DNA from: Planctomycetia bacterium
GTDB lineage: Bacteria; Planctomycetota; Planctomycetia; Pirellulales; UBA1268
Assembly: GCA_009926295.1 (NCBI GenBank)
Contig: RFPF01000056.1
Location: 1-14,389, forward strand
Direction: 5' to 3'
Length of the DNA: 14,389 nt
Shown here: positions 1-6,281 of the stretch, piece after piece
How positions within the stretch are numbered: position 1 is the stretch's first letter
How the letters are laid out: the number at the start of each line of letters is the position of its first letter
The notes under the pieces: generated by a model
The model's input: the letters and a program-made list of their open reading frames with translations, nothing else
Told to the model about the DNA's origin: nothing
The model's database searches: none
Translations under genes and position numbers: made by a program

Positions 1-483
1 AAGGTGAGCATCAACTCCGCGGCCGTGCGCACCCCGGACCTCGTCTCACGGGTGGCCGACCGGCTCGGCAGCTGCGCGACCGTCGTCAACATCGACCCCA
101 AGCGGATGGTGCGGGACGGCCGCGAGGTGTGGGAGGTGTTCGTGAGCGGCGGCCGGATCCCCACGGGCCTCGAGGCGGTCGCGTGGGCACGACGCGTCGA
201 GGAGCTCGGAGCCGGCGAGATCGTCCTCACGTGCATGGACCGCGACGGCACCCGTGACGGCTACGACCTCGAGATCACCGCGGCAGTGAGCCGGGCCGTG
301 GGGATACCGGTGGTCGCCAGCGGGGGAGCGGGTCGGCCGGAGCACCTCGTCGACGCGATCGAAAAGGGCGGAGCCGACGCGGCACTCGCCGCTGGAATCT
401 TCCACTTCGGAGAGTGTACGATCCGGGAGGTGAAGGACCTGCTGATTCGCAGGGGCATCCCCGTCAGGCCGCCACGCGGCTGA
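1..483 (+). CDS. hisF: Imidazole glycerol phosphate synthase subunit HisF (C-terminal 160 residues, 5' end outside window)
   Basis: Cyclase subunit of the HisH-HisF complex, which uses ammonia from HisH to turn PRFAR into imidazole glycerol phosphate and AICAR in cytoplasmic histidine synthesis. The reading frame is open from base 1 and begins inside the conserved KVSINSAAV stretch, so roughly the first third of the TIM barrel is missing. Visible family motifs are VVNIDPKR, GGRIPTGLEAV, LTCMDRDGT (its first Asp at 238-240 aligns with catalytic Asp130 of Thermotoga HisF), the phosphate-binding VVASGGAG loop, and ADAALAAGIFHFGE. It ends with TGA at 481-483. The next gene, pilT, starts 43 bases on and is functionally unrelated, so any shared transcript is positional. 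The product is very secure; only the start is unknown. Confidence 0.97.
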   Translation, partial: KVSINSAAVRTPDLVSRVADRLGSCATVVNIDPKRMVRDGREVWEVFVSGGRIPTGLEAVAWARRVEELGAGEIVLTCMDRDGTRDGYDLEITAAVSRAVGIPVVASGGAGRPEHLVDAIEKGGADAALAAGIFHFGECTIREVKDLLIRRGIPVRPPRG

Positions 484-526
484 TCGGGAATCCCACCACG
501 CCCTCCGCGCCGCCCGGCCCGCACGC

Positions 527-1681
527 ATGGCAACCATCGACACACCCGCCGTTCAGAAGGAATCCAACGGCGCCCAGGCGGTGCCCGAGGGCCGTGGCCC
601 GCTCGAGATCGACCGGCTCTTCGAGGCCCTCGTCACGCTCAACGGCAGTGACCTGCACCTCAAGGTCGGTCAGCCGCCCTACATCCGCGTGAAGGGGGCG
701 CTGCAGCCGCTCAAGGTGCCGCGGCTCGACGACGAGACGATGCGGAGGCTCTGCACGCCGCTGATGAGCGAGCGCCAGCGCAAGATCTTCGACACCGACG
801 GCGGCGCCGACTTCGCGCACACCGCGATGTGCGCCGGGAAACGGTGGCGGTTCCGCGTGAATCTGCTCACGCAGCAGGGCTCGTGGGGGCTCGTCGCCCG
901 GAAGGTGAACGACAGCATCCCCGATTTCGAGAAGCTCTTCCTGCCGCCGGCGATCGAGCGGCTCTGTCAGCTCGACCAGGGGATGGTACTGCTCGCCGGC
1001 GTGACCGGCTCCGGCAAGAGCACGACGATCGGGTCGATGCTCAACTACATCAACCGCAACTACCGCAAGCACATCCTCACGCTCGAGGATCCGATCGAGT
1101 TCGTGTTCACCGAGGACAAGTGCCTGATCAATCAGCGCGAGATCGGCGTCGACGTCAAGAACTTCGAGATCGGGATGAAGCACGCGGTCCGCGAGGACCC
1201 CGACATCATCCTCGTGGGCGAGCTGCGCGACGTGGAGACGTTCAAAACGGCGATCCATGCGGCCGAGACCGGCCACCTCGTGTTCGGCACGATCCATGCC
1301 GCGAGCGCCCCGAGCACGGTCACCCGCATCCTCGACCTCTTCCCCCAGGAGGAGCATGCGGCGATCCGCAGCGCCATCGCCTTCAACATGAAGGGGATCG
1401 TCGCCCAGAAGCTGCTCAAGTCGATCAAGCCCGGCGTGAGCCGCGTGCCCGTGGTGGAGCTCATGTTCTTCGACGTTCTCGTGCGGAAGTACGTGCTCGA
1501 GGAGCAGGACCACCTGCTCGCCGACCACATCAAGAAGTCGCACCGCGACGGCATGCAGGATTTCACCATGAGCCTCAAGAGCCTGATCGACCAGGGCCTG
1601 ATCGATCGCCAGGACGCCCTCGAGATCGCCCCCAATCGAGAGGCGCTGCAGATGGCTCTCAAGGGGATCGGGGGGCTTTGA
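527..1681 (+). CDS. pilT: Type IV pilus retraction ATPase PilT
   Basis: Hexameric cytoplasmic ATPase of the secretion superfamily that powers pilus retraction. The 384-residue protein has all the catalytic motifs: an N-terminal PilT PAS-like domain (SDLHLKVGQPPYIRVKG, 41-57), Walker A GVTGSGKST (158-166, Lys164), Asp box LTLEDPIEFVF (184-194), Walker B DPDIILVGELRD (224-235, Glu232) and His box ETGHLVFGTIHA (247-258). C-terminally, VRKYVLEE (319-326) sits where classical PilT has AIRNLIRE, keeping the first Arg and the final Glu but not the second Arg. GMQ at 342-344 is conserved. It is slightly longer than usual because of a polar N-terminal extension of about 25 residues. No Shine-Dalgarno sequence is seen before ATG 527. 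The stop shares base 1681 with the ATG of the next gene, suggesting coupled translation. No pilin, PilC or PilQ gene is in the window, so a full pilus cannot be shown here. Confidence 0.93.
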   Translation: MATIDTPAVQKESNGAQAVPEGRGPLEIDRLFEALVTLNGSDLHLKVGQPPYIRVKGALQPLKVPRLDDETMRRLCTPLMSERQRKIFDTDGGADFAHTAMCAGKRWRFRVNLLTQQGSWGLVARKVNDSIPDFEKLFLPPAIERLCQLDQGMVLLAGVTGSGKSTTIGSMLNYINRNYRKHILTLEDPIEFVFTEDKCLINQREIGVDVKNFEIGMKHAVREDPDIILVGELRDVETFKTAIHAAETGHLVFGTIHAASAPSTVTRILDLFPQEEHAAIRSAIAFNMKGIVAQKLLKSIKPGVSRVPVVELMFFDVLVRKYVLEEQDHLLADHIKKSHRDGMQDFTMSLKSLIDQGLIDRQDALEIAPNREALQMALKGIGGL

Positions 1682-3576
1682 TGGCGTGCCTGCGAGGCTC
1701 GCGGCCCTCGTCGTGGCCGCCCCGGGGGGCGTTGGTCCGGACGCTCGTCGCCGCCTGCCTCGTCGCGGCCGCGACGCCCCTGGCCGTGCAGGGCCAGCCC
1801 GTCGGGGATGAACGGCCGAGGGCGGTGCAGGACGACCCGGATAATCCCCTGGTCAAGCCGGATGAGCCGGAGGCGCAGGAGCCGGCCCCGCAGTCGCCCT
1901 CCGGGAGCATCGCGATCCTGCCGAGCGCGGTCTGGTGGCTGCTCGTGGTCGGCTGGCTGGCCTCGACCGGCTGGGCCGCCCGCGACGAGCATCGGCCGAA
2001 GTCGTTCGACGCGGTCTGGCTGCCGCTGCTCACGATCCCGTTCTTCGTCCTTGCGCTGGCGGCGTGGTGGCTTCCGTGGTCGGCCGCCGCGTGCGGGCTC
2101 ACGGCGACGGCGTGGGGCGGGTCGTTTCTCGCCTACGGCCTGACGCGCGACGCGAAACTCAAGCCGGATCAGCGGGTCGTCTCCACGCGCAACGCGTTCC
2201 ATGCCCTGCTCCGCTCTTCCCAGCCGCTTCTCCGGCGGATGGGGATCAAGCTCGAGCTGGAGAGCCGCTCTCTCGCCGACTCGCTGCCGGAGATCTCGCT
2301 CACGGCCGTGCCGCCCGACGGGGCCGGGCCGCCGCAGGCGCTCCTGGCGGCGGCCCAGGCCGCTCCGGGCTTCGAGGATTTGAACATGCTCCTGAAGCGT
2401 TCGGTCGCGATGCGGGCCCATCAGCTGCTCGTCGAGATCGACCAGAATGGTGGGCGGGTGCGGCAGCGGATCGACGGCATCTGGCATCCATCCCGGGAGC
2501 TGGTGAAGCGACGGCACGGGCTCAAGACGGTCGACGAGTGGGCGGAGTCGGATCCATTCGACCGCGAGGAGTCATCCGGAGTCGTCGCCGCGGTGCGGGC
2601 CCTGTGCGGCATGCCGCCGAGCCGGGCGAAGCGCCAGCGAGGCCGGTTCCTGATCGGCGTCGACAAGAAGTCGCTGCCCTGCGGCGTCGCGCTCGAGGCG
2701 ACCGAATCGGCGACACGACTGCTGTTCGACGTCGACCTCCCGCCGCCGGTGTTCAAGACGCTGCCGGCCCTGGGGATGAGCGAGGCGATGGCGGAGAAGG
2801 TAAGGACGGCGCTCACGCTCCAGAACGGCCTGGTATGCGTTTCGGCGCCGCCGGGCGAGGGGCTCACCACCACGTTCACGCAGGTGGTGCTTGCAGCCGA
2901 CAGGCTCCTGAGGGACTTCGTGATCCTCGAGGACGCCGCGGCCCCGGGGCAGGAGATCCAGAACGTGAAGCCGGTTCGCTGGGGAGGTCCGGAAAACGTG
3001 GCCCCGGTCGCCGCGCTGGAGACGGCCATGCGCGGCTATCCGACCGGGCTCGTCGTCGCCAACCTGACCGACAAGCCGCTCGCCGCAGAACTCGCGAGGC
3101 TTTCGGGTGAGATGCTCGTGATCGTCGGCCTGCAGGCGGCCGATGCAGCCCAGGCCATCCGCAAACTCCTCGATCTCGGCATGCCGCCCGGACTCCTCGC
3201 GCAGACGCTCCAGGTGGCGACCTGCCAGCGGCTGCTGCGGCGGCTCTGCCCCAAGTGCGCCGAGAGCTATCAGCCTTCCGCCGAACTCCTCGGCCGCCTC
3301 AGGCTGCCGGCGGCGGAGGGGATGACGTTCAGGAAGGCCGCCCCTCTCGGCTGCCCGGCGTGCAGCGGCACGGGCCACCTCGGCCGCGGTGCGATGTTCG
3401 AGGTCGCCGGCGGGCAGAAGACATCCGGCTCGATCGCCGCCAATGCCGACGAAGCCACGCTGCGCAAGGACGCCATGAAGGACGGCATGCAGCGGTTCAG
3501 GGATGCCGGGATCGCCATGGTGGTCGCGGGCACCGCGTCGCTCGAAGAGGTGCAGCGGGTGCTGAAGAAGGAGTAG
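1681..3576 (+). CDS. Membrane-anchored PilB/GspE-like protein with degenerate ATP site
   Basis: A 631-residue relative of the assembly ATPases PilB/GspE. An N-terminal signal or helix (about 19-37), an acidic Pro-rich linker (40-75) and two or three membrane segments (about 81-100, 110-131, 135-153) precede the ATPase-like region, which is unusual because PilB and GspE are soluble. Family landmarks are VRQRIDGIW (260-268, N2 domain), ILEDA (415-419, Asp box remnant) and the zinc tetracysteine C523/C526 and C558/C561, with CQRLLRRLCPKC and CPACSGTGHLGR. Walker A reads PPGEGLTTT (390-398), with Leu395 in place of the catalytic Lys. Walker B reads YPTGLVVANLTD (453-464) instead of DPDxxxVGEIRD, losing the Glu. 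The His box is GEMLVIVGLQ. I infer it cannot hydrolyse ATP normally and may act as a membrane partner of a true ATPase. The open frame extends upstream to 829, but that part lies inside pilT; ATG 1681, overlapping the pilT stop, is the natural start. Confidence 0.85.
   Translation: MACLRGSRPSSWPPRGALVRTLVAACLVAAATPLAVQGQPVGDERPRAVQDDPDNPLVKPDEPEAQEPAPQSPSGSIAILPSAVWWLLVVGWLASTGWAARDEHRPKSFDAVWLPLLTIPFFVLALAAWWLPWSAAACGLTATAWGGSFLAYGLTRDAKLKPDQRVVSTRNAFHALLRSSQPLLRRMGIKLELESRSLADSLPEISLTAVPPDGAGPPQALLAAAQAAPGFEDLNMLLKRSVAMRAHQLLVEIDQNGGRVRQRIDGIWHPSRELVKRRHGLKTVDEWAESDPFDREESSGVVAAVRALCGMPPSRAKRQRGRFLIGVDKKSLPCGVALEATESATRLLFDVDLPPPVFKTLPALGMSEAMAEKVRTALTLQNGLVCVSAPPGEGLTTTFTQVVLAADRLLRDFVILEDAAAPGQEIQNVKPVRWGGPENVAPVAALETAMRGYPTGLVVANLTDKPLAAELARLSGEMLVIVGLQAADAAQAIRKLLDLGMPPGLLAQTLQVATCQRLLRRLCPKCAESYQPSAELLGRLRLPAAEGMTFRKAAPLGCPACSGTGHLGRGAMFEVAGGQKTSGSIAANADEATLRKDAMKDGMQRFRDAGIAMVVAGTASLEEVQRVLKKE
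3568..3573 (+). promoter_or_regulatory. Shine-Dalgarno AAGGAG for the CvpA-like gene
   Basis: AAGGAG lies nine bases before ATG 3583, inside the last codons of the upstream gene. It is the strongest ribosome binding site seen in this block and supports ATG 3583 as the start. Several neighbouring starts (527, 10198, 5760) have no comparable site. Confidence 0.7.
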
Positions 3577-3582
3577 CGTGCG

Positions 3583-4176
3583 ATGATCGTGAACCTGGCG
3601 CTCTTCGTGATCCTCGTCGTCGTCACCTTCGCGGTGGCGCGCGGCGGCCTGTTTCAGGCGATGGGGATGTTCTTCGCGGTGCTGCTGGCGGCGACGCTGG
3701 CCAGCGGGTGGTACGAGCCGCTCGTGCAGGCGGTCGAGCCGGCCCTCGAGCCGTACAAGTACTTCCTCGAGATCGCGGCCCTGTGGCTCATCTTCGCCGT
3801 GGTCGTGGTGGTGCTCGGGGCCGTGGTTCACCTGCTCACGAAGCCGAAGGTCGCGTTCACCAAGCCCGTCGAACTCGCCGGCAGCATCCTCGTCGGCCTG
3901 ATGACGGGCTGGACGGCGACGGAGTTCGCCGGGTTCTCGCTCCACACGGCACCCGTGCGGGCCGACGTGGTGCCCGCGCGCGAGGGGACGAGCATGCTGT
4001 TCGGGCTCAAGCCGGACCGCTGCTGGCTGTGGTGGGTGAGGGGCTCGTCGCGGAATGGACCGTTCGCGATCACGGGCCATCCCTTCGACCCTTCTCTCGA
4101 CTTCGTGGAAACGCACGCGGCGCTGCGCGAGCGGCTCTCGGAGGGAGCCCCCGCAAATCCGCCTCCGGCCAAGTGA
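3583..4176 (+). CDS. CvpA-like inner membrane protein
   Basis: A 197-residue protein with four hydrophobic segments (about 3-19, 24-42, 63-85, 97-119) followed by a soluble tail of about 75 residues. The helix spacing, the glycine-rich second helix and the short polar loops match the CvpA (colicin V production) family, whose members are small inner-membrane proteins linked to envelope stress and secretion; the exact biochemical role is unknown. The tail contains WLWWVRGSSRNG and ends with Pro-rich residues, and I see no known domain in it. It starts seven bases after the PilB-like gene behind a good Shine-Dalgarno site and is almost certainly co-transcribed with it. The family call rests on topology and general resemblance, not on a diagnostic motif. 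Confidence 0.7.
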   Translation: MIVNLALFVILVVVTFAVARGGLFQAMGMFFAVLLAATLASGWYEPLVQAVEPALEPYKYFLEIAALWLIFAVVVVVLGAVVHLLTKPKVAFTKPVELAGSILVGLMTGWTATEFAGFSLHTAPVRADVVPAREGTSMLFGLKPDRCWLWWVRGSSRNGPFAITGHPFDPSLDFVETHAALRERLSEGAPANPPPAK

Positions 4177-4211
4177 GCGATCCGCCCCGTCACGACGCCT
4201 CGAGCCGCACC

Positions 4212-4838
4212 ATGGCAGCCCGCCACCCCGACGCCCCGCGCACGGCCTCCGACGAGGAACCGACGGGCTACAGGTCGGTGAGCCGACTCGCGATCGCGGC
4301 GTGCATGCTCGGCATCGTTTCGGGACTGGCAGTGGTGAGTCCGTTCTTCCTCGTCGTGCCACTGGTGGCGGTCGCGGTGGCGGTGGCGGCGTTCGCGGAC
4401 ATCGACCGCCCGGGGGCCGCGAAGGCCGGCCGTCTCGCCGCGTTGGCGGGACTGGCGCTCGCGATCGGCTTCGGCACGCAGGCCGCGGTGGCGGGCATCG
4501 CCGAGCGCGTGATCGCCTCGCGCCGGGCGGCGGCGGCGGCGGAGATCTTCCTGGACGCGGTGCGCGGGGGCAGGGTGGCGGACGCCGAGTCGATGTGCGG
4601 GCAGGAGTCGCGGGGGGCCGTCGCCAGGCTCGCGTCGTGCGTCGGAGCGGGCACGTGCGGCAGCGCCCGCGCCGGCGACGAGGCCGGCACGTGGGTGGTG
4701 CGGATCGAACTGGGCGGGTGCGTGGCGCGGCTCGTCCTCGCGCCGACGGTCGTCACCCAGCGGGGGAAGCCGATCGAGCGCTGGATCGTGACAGCCTGCG
4801 AGGTGAGCGACGTCGCGGTCAGGCCGTCCGGGTCGTGA
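4212..4838 (+). CDS. Small membrane protein, DUF4190-like
   Basis: A 208-residue protein. A polar N-terminus of about 25 residues is followed by a hydrophobic pair (about 27-62), a short polar turn IDRPGAAKAGR, then another hydrophobic segment (about 74-97). This resembles DUF4190, where two helical blocks flank a basic, glycine-containing turn. The C-terminal soluble part (about 105-208) starts with an Ala-rich helix and has several cysteines (129, 143, 149, 170, 196). I recognise no enzymatic motif, so function is unknown. An alternative GTG start at 4173 overlaps the stop of the preceding gene as GTGA and would add 13 residues; coupling favours it, codon preference favours ATG 4212. Neither start has a clear Shine-Dalgarno sequence. 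The 3' end overlaps that of epmA by 20 bases. Confidence 0.6.
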   Translation: MAARHPDAPRTASDEEPTGYRSVSRLAIAACMLGIVSGLAVVSPFFLVVPLVAVAVAVAAFADIDRPGAAKAGRLAALAGLALAIGFGTQAAVAGIAERVIASRRAAAAAEIFLDAVRGGRVADAESMCGQESRGAVARLASCVGAGTCGSARAGDEAGTWVVRIELGGCVARLVLAPTVVTQRGKPIERWIVTACEVSDVAVRPSGS

Positions 4839-5760
4839 AACACCGGACGGCGTCGAGCGATTCACCGCCGGCGACGAGCATCGCCAGTCGGTCGAACCCC
4901 AGTGCGGCGCCGACGCCCTGCGGCATCGCCGGCCCGTGGGCTTCGACGAGCCTGTGCGGCACGGGAAGGGCGGGCCGGCCGTCGGCCGTGCGCACGGCGT
5001 TGGCCGCGGCGATGCGGTCGAGGAGGATCTCGCGGCGCGTCTCCTCCTCCCAGCCGTTGGCGAGTTCGACGCCGGCGGCGAAGAGTTCGAACCGGCGGGC
5101 CACTCCCGTTTCGCCGGCCGAGATCGTGGCGAAGGCGGCCTGCGACGCCGGCCAGTCCTCGAGCATGGCGGGCCGGCCGCCTCCCAGCCTCGGGGCCACC
5201 ACCTCGGCCAGCATCAGTTCGAACCAGGCATCGCACGAGTCGGCGTGACGCTGCGGCAGGGTGAGGCCGGCACGGCCACCCGCGGCCCGCCACTCGCCGA
5301 GCGTGGCCGTGAGCGGATCGACCCCGGCATGCGCGAGGAACGCCTCCCGGCAGGTGATCCGCTCGATGCCGGTCGTGCCGAGCGCGGTGGAGCAGAGTTC
5401 GGAGAGGAATGCGGCCGTGTCGTCGAGCGTCGTGCCGGGGGCGTACCATTCGAGCAGCACGAACTCGACGTCGTGATGATGGCCCAGCTCCCCGGCGCGG
5501 AAGGCCCGGGCGAACTGGTAGATCGGCCCCGAGCCGGCGGCGAGCAGCCGCTTCATGTGCGCTTCGGGGCTCGCCTGCAGGTAGTGGGGCGGCCTCCCGG
5601 CGGCGTCGAGCTGAACGGTGAGCGGGTCGATGTGCGCCTCCGGCAGCACCTCGCTGGAGAGGATGGGCGTGTCGACCTCCACGAACCCCCTGGCCTCGAA
5701 CAGCCGTCGCAGCCGTCCGCGAAGGGAGGCGCGGAGTTCGAGGATCGGTCGGGTCGGCAT
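4819..5760 (-). CDS. epmA: EF-P--(R)-beta-lysine ligase EpmA (PoxA/GenX)
   Basis: LysRS-like class II catalytic domain without an anticodon-binding domain; family members attach (R)-beta-lysine to a lysine of elongation factor P. The length (313 residues) is close to E. coli EpmA (325). Motifs: motif 1 region FVEVDTPIL (26-34), motif 2 FRAGE (87-91) followed by VEFVLLEWY (98-106), DWPASQAAFA (202-211), ELFAAGVELANGWEE (225-239) and motif 3 GAALGFDRLAML (284-295). Ala286 aligns with E. coli Ala298, the position that separates beta-lysine EpmA from LysRS, which has Gly there; this supports EpmA over a LysRS fragment. It lies 22 bases after the universal stress gene and is probably the last gene of the metG operon. 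No Shine-Dalgarno sequence precedes the ATG. The partners epmB and efp are not in the window. Confidence 0.92.
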   Translation of the reverse strand: MPTRPILELRASLRGRLRRLFEARGFVEVDTPILSSEVLPEAHIDPLTVQLDAAGRPPHYLQASPEAHMKRLLAAGSGPIYQFARAFRAGELGHHHDVEFVLLEWYAPGTTLDDTAAFLSELCSTALGTTGIERITCREAFLAHAGVDPLTATLGEWRAAGGRAGLTLPQRHADSCDAWFELMLAEVVAPRLGGGRPAMLEDWPASQAAFATISAGETGVARRFELFAAGVELANGWEEETRREILLDRIAAANAVRTADGRPALPVPHRLVEAHGPAMPQGVGAALGFDRLAMLVAGGESLDAVRCFTTRTA

Positions 5761-5782
5761 CGGCCGCTGATCCGGGAGGAGG

Positions 5783-6247
5783 CTAGGTTCGAGCCGGCTC
5801 GGGCCTGCGACCGGCGAGCGTTTCCGCCGTTTCGCGGTAGACGAGCACCGGGCACGGTGCCCGCCTCACGATCGCCTCCGCGACGCTTCCCATCAAGAGC
5901 CGCGTCATGCCGGTGCGGCCGTGCGTGCCGAGCACGATCATCTCGGCTCCCTCCTCGGCCGCGATCCTCACGATCTCGCCGGCCGGGTCGCCCATCGTGA
6001 GCCTGTGTGCGAACGGCACCCGCGGGTCCGACGGCTTCACGTCCTCGAGCATCTTGAGGATCCGCTCGGAACTCGGCTCGGGGAGCCCGTAATAGAGTTC
6101 GCCGCCGCCGTACGCCAGCGGTGGCTCCTCGACGTGCACGATCAGGAGACGAGCCGTCGCCTGCCTGGCGAGGGCCTCCGCGTGCGGCAGGGCGGCGTCG
6201 CTGGCGTGGGAGAAGTCGGTGGGGAAGAGGATGATTTTCTGGACCAT
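5783..6247 (-). CDS. Universal stress protein (UspA family, ATP-binding type)
   Basis: A single-domain Usp of 154 residues, a normal length. It opens with KIILFPTDFSHASDAAL (4-20), the first strand with the conserved Asp. The ATP-binding signature is intact near the C-terminus: GTHGRTGMTRLLMGSVAE (107-124), fitting G-x2-G-x9-G-S. It ends with the typical CPVLVYR strand (132-138). Such proteins bind ATP, dimerise and are induced by stress or starvation; the specific role is not predictable. It sits between metG (34 bases upstream) and epmA (22 bases downstream) on the same strand, suggesting co-transcription with translation genes. A GGAG site eight bases before the ATG supports the start. The last 15 residues are a polar extension. 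Confidence 0.93.
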   Translation of the reverse strand: MVQKIILFPTDFSHASDAALPHAEALARQATARLLIVHVEEPPLAYGGGELYYGLPEPSSERILKMLEDVKPSDPRVPFAHRLTMGDPAGEIVRIAAEEGAEMIVLGTHGRTGMTRLLMGSVAEAIVRRAPCPVLVYRETAETLAGRRPEPART

Positions 6248-6254
6248 GGCGGTT

Positions 6255-6264
6255 TCTCCGGAGA
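6255..6264 (-). promoter_or_regulatory. Palindrome TCTCCGGAGA containing the usp ribosome binding site
   Basis: The Shine-Dalgarno GGAG (minus strand, 6256-6259) of the universal stress gene lies in a perfect 10-base palindrome, eight bases before its ATG, in the 34-base gap after metG. With no loop it is more likely a coincidence or a short protein site than a hairpin, but pairing with a copy nearby could affect access to the site. Confidence 0.35.
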
Positions 6265-6281
6265 TGGAGAAAGTCTACGGG

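Noticed and set aside
484..526. Possible terminator or promoter between hisF and pilT
   Set aside because: The 43-base gap has no hairpin with a T-run and no convincing -10 or -35 boxes.
829..1680. Upstream extension of the PilB-like frame
   Set aside because: This part overlaps pilT in another frame and its translation is Arg/Pro-rich; ATG 1681 at the pilT stop is the natural start.
2572..4362. Minus-strand open frame of 596 codons opposite the PilB-like and CvpA-like genes
   Set aside because: The translation is rich in Arg, His and Glu from reversed codons; no motif and no start context. It is antisense shadow.
4534..4552. Run of GGC/GCG triplets suggesting a simple repeat
   Set aside because: It encodes an Ala-rich helix in the DUF4190-like gene; short and explained by codon use.
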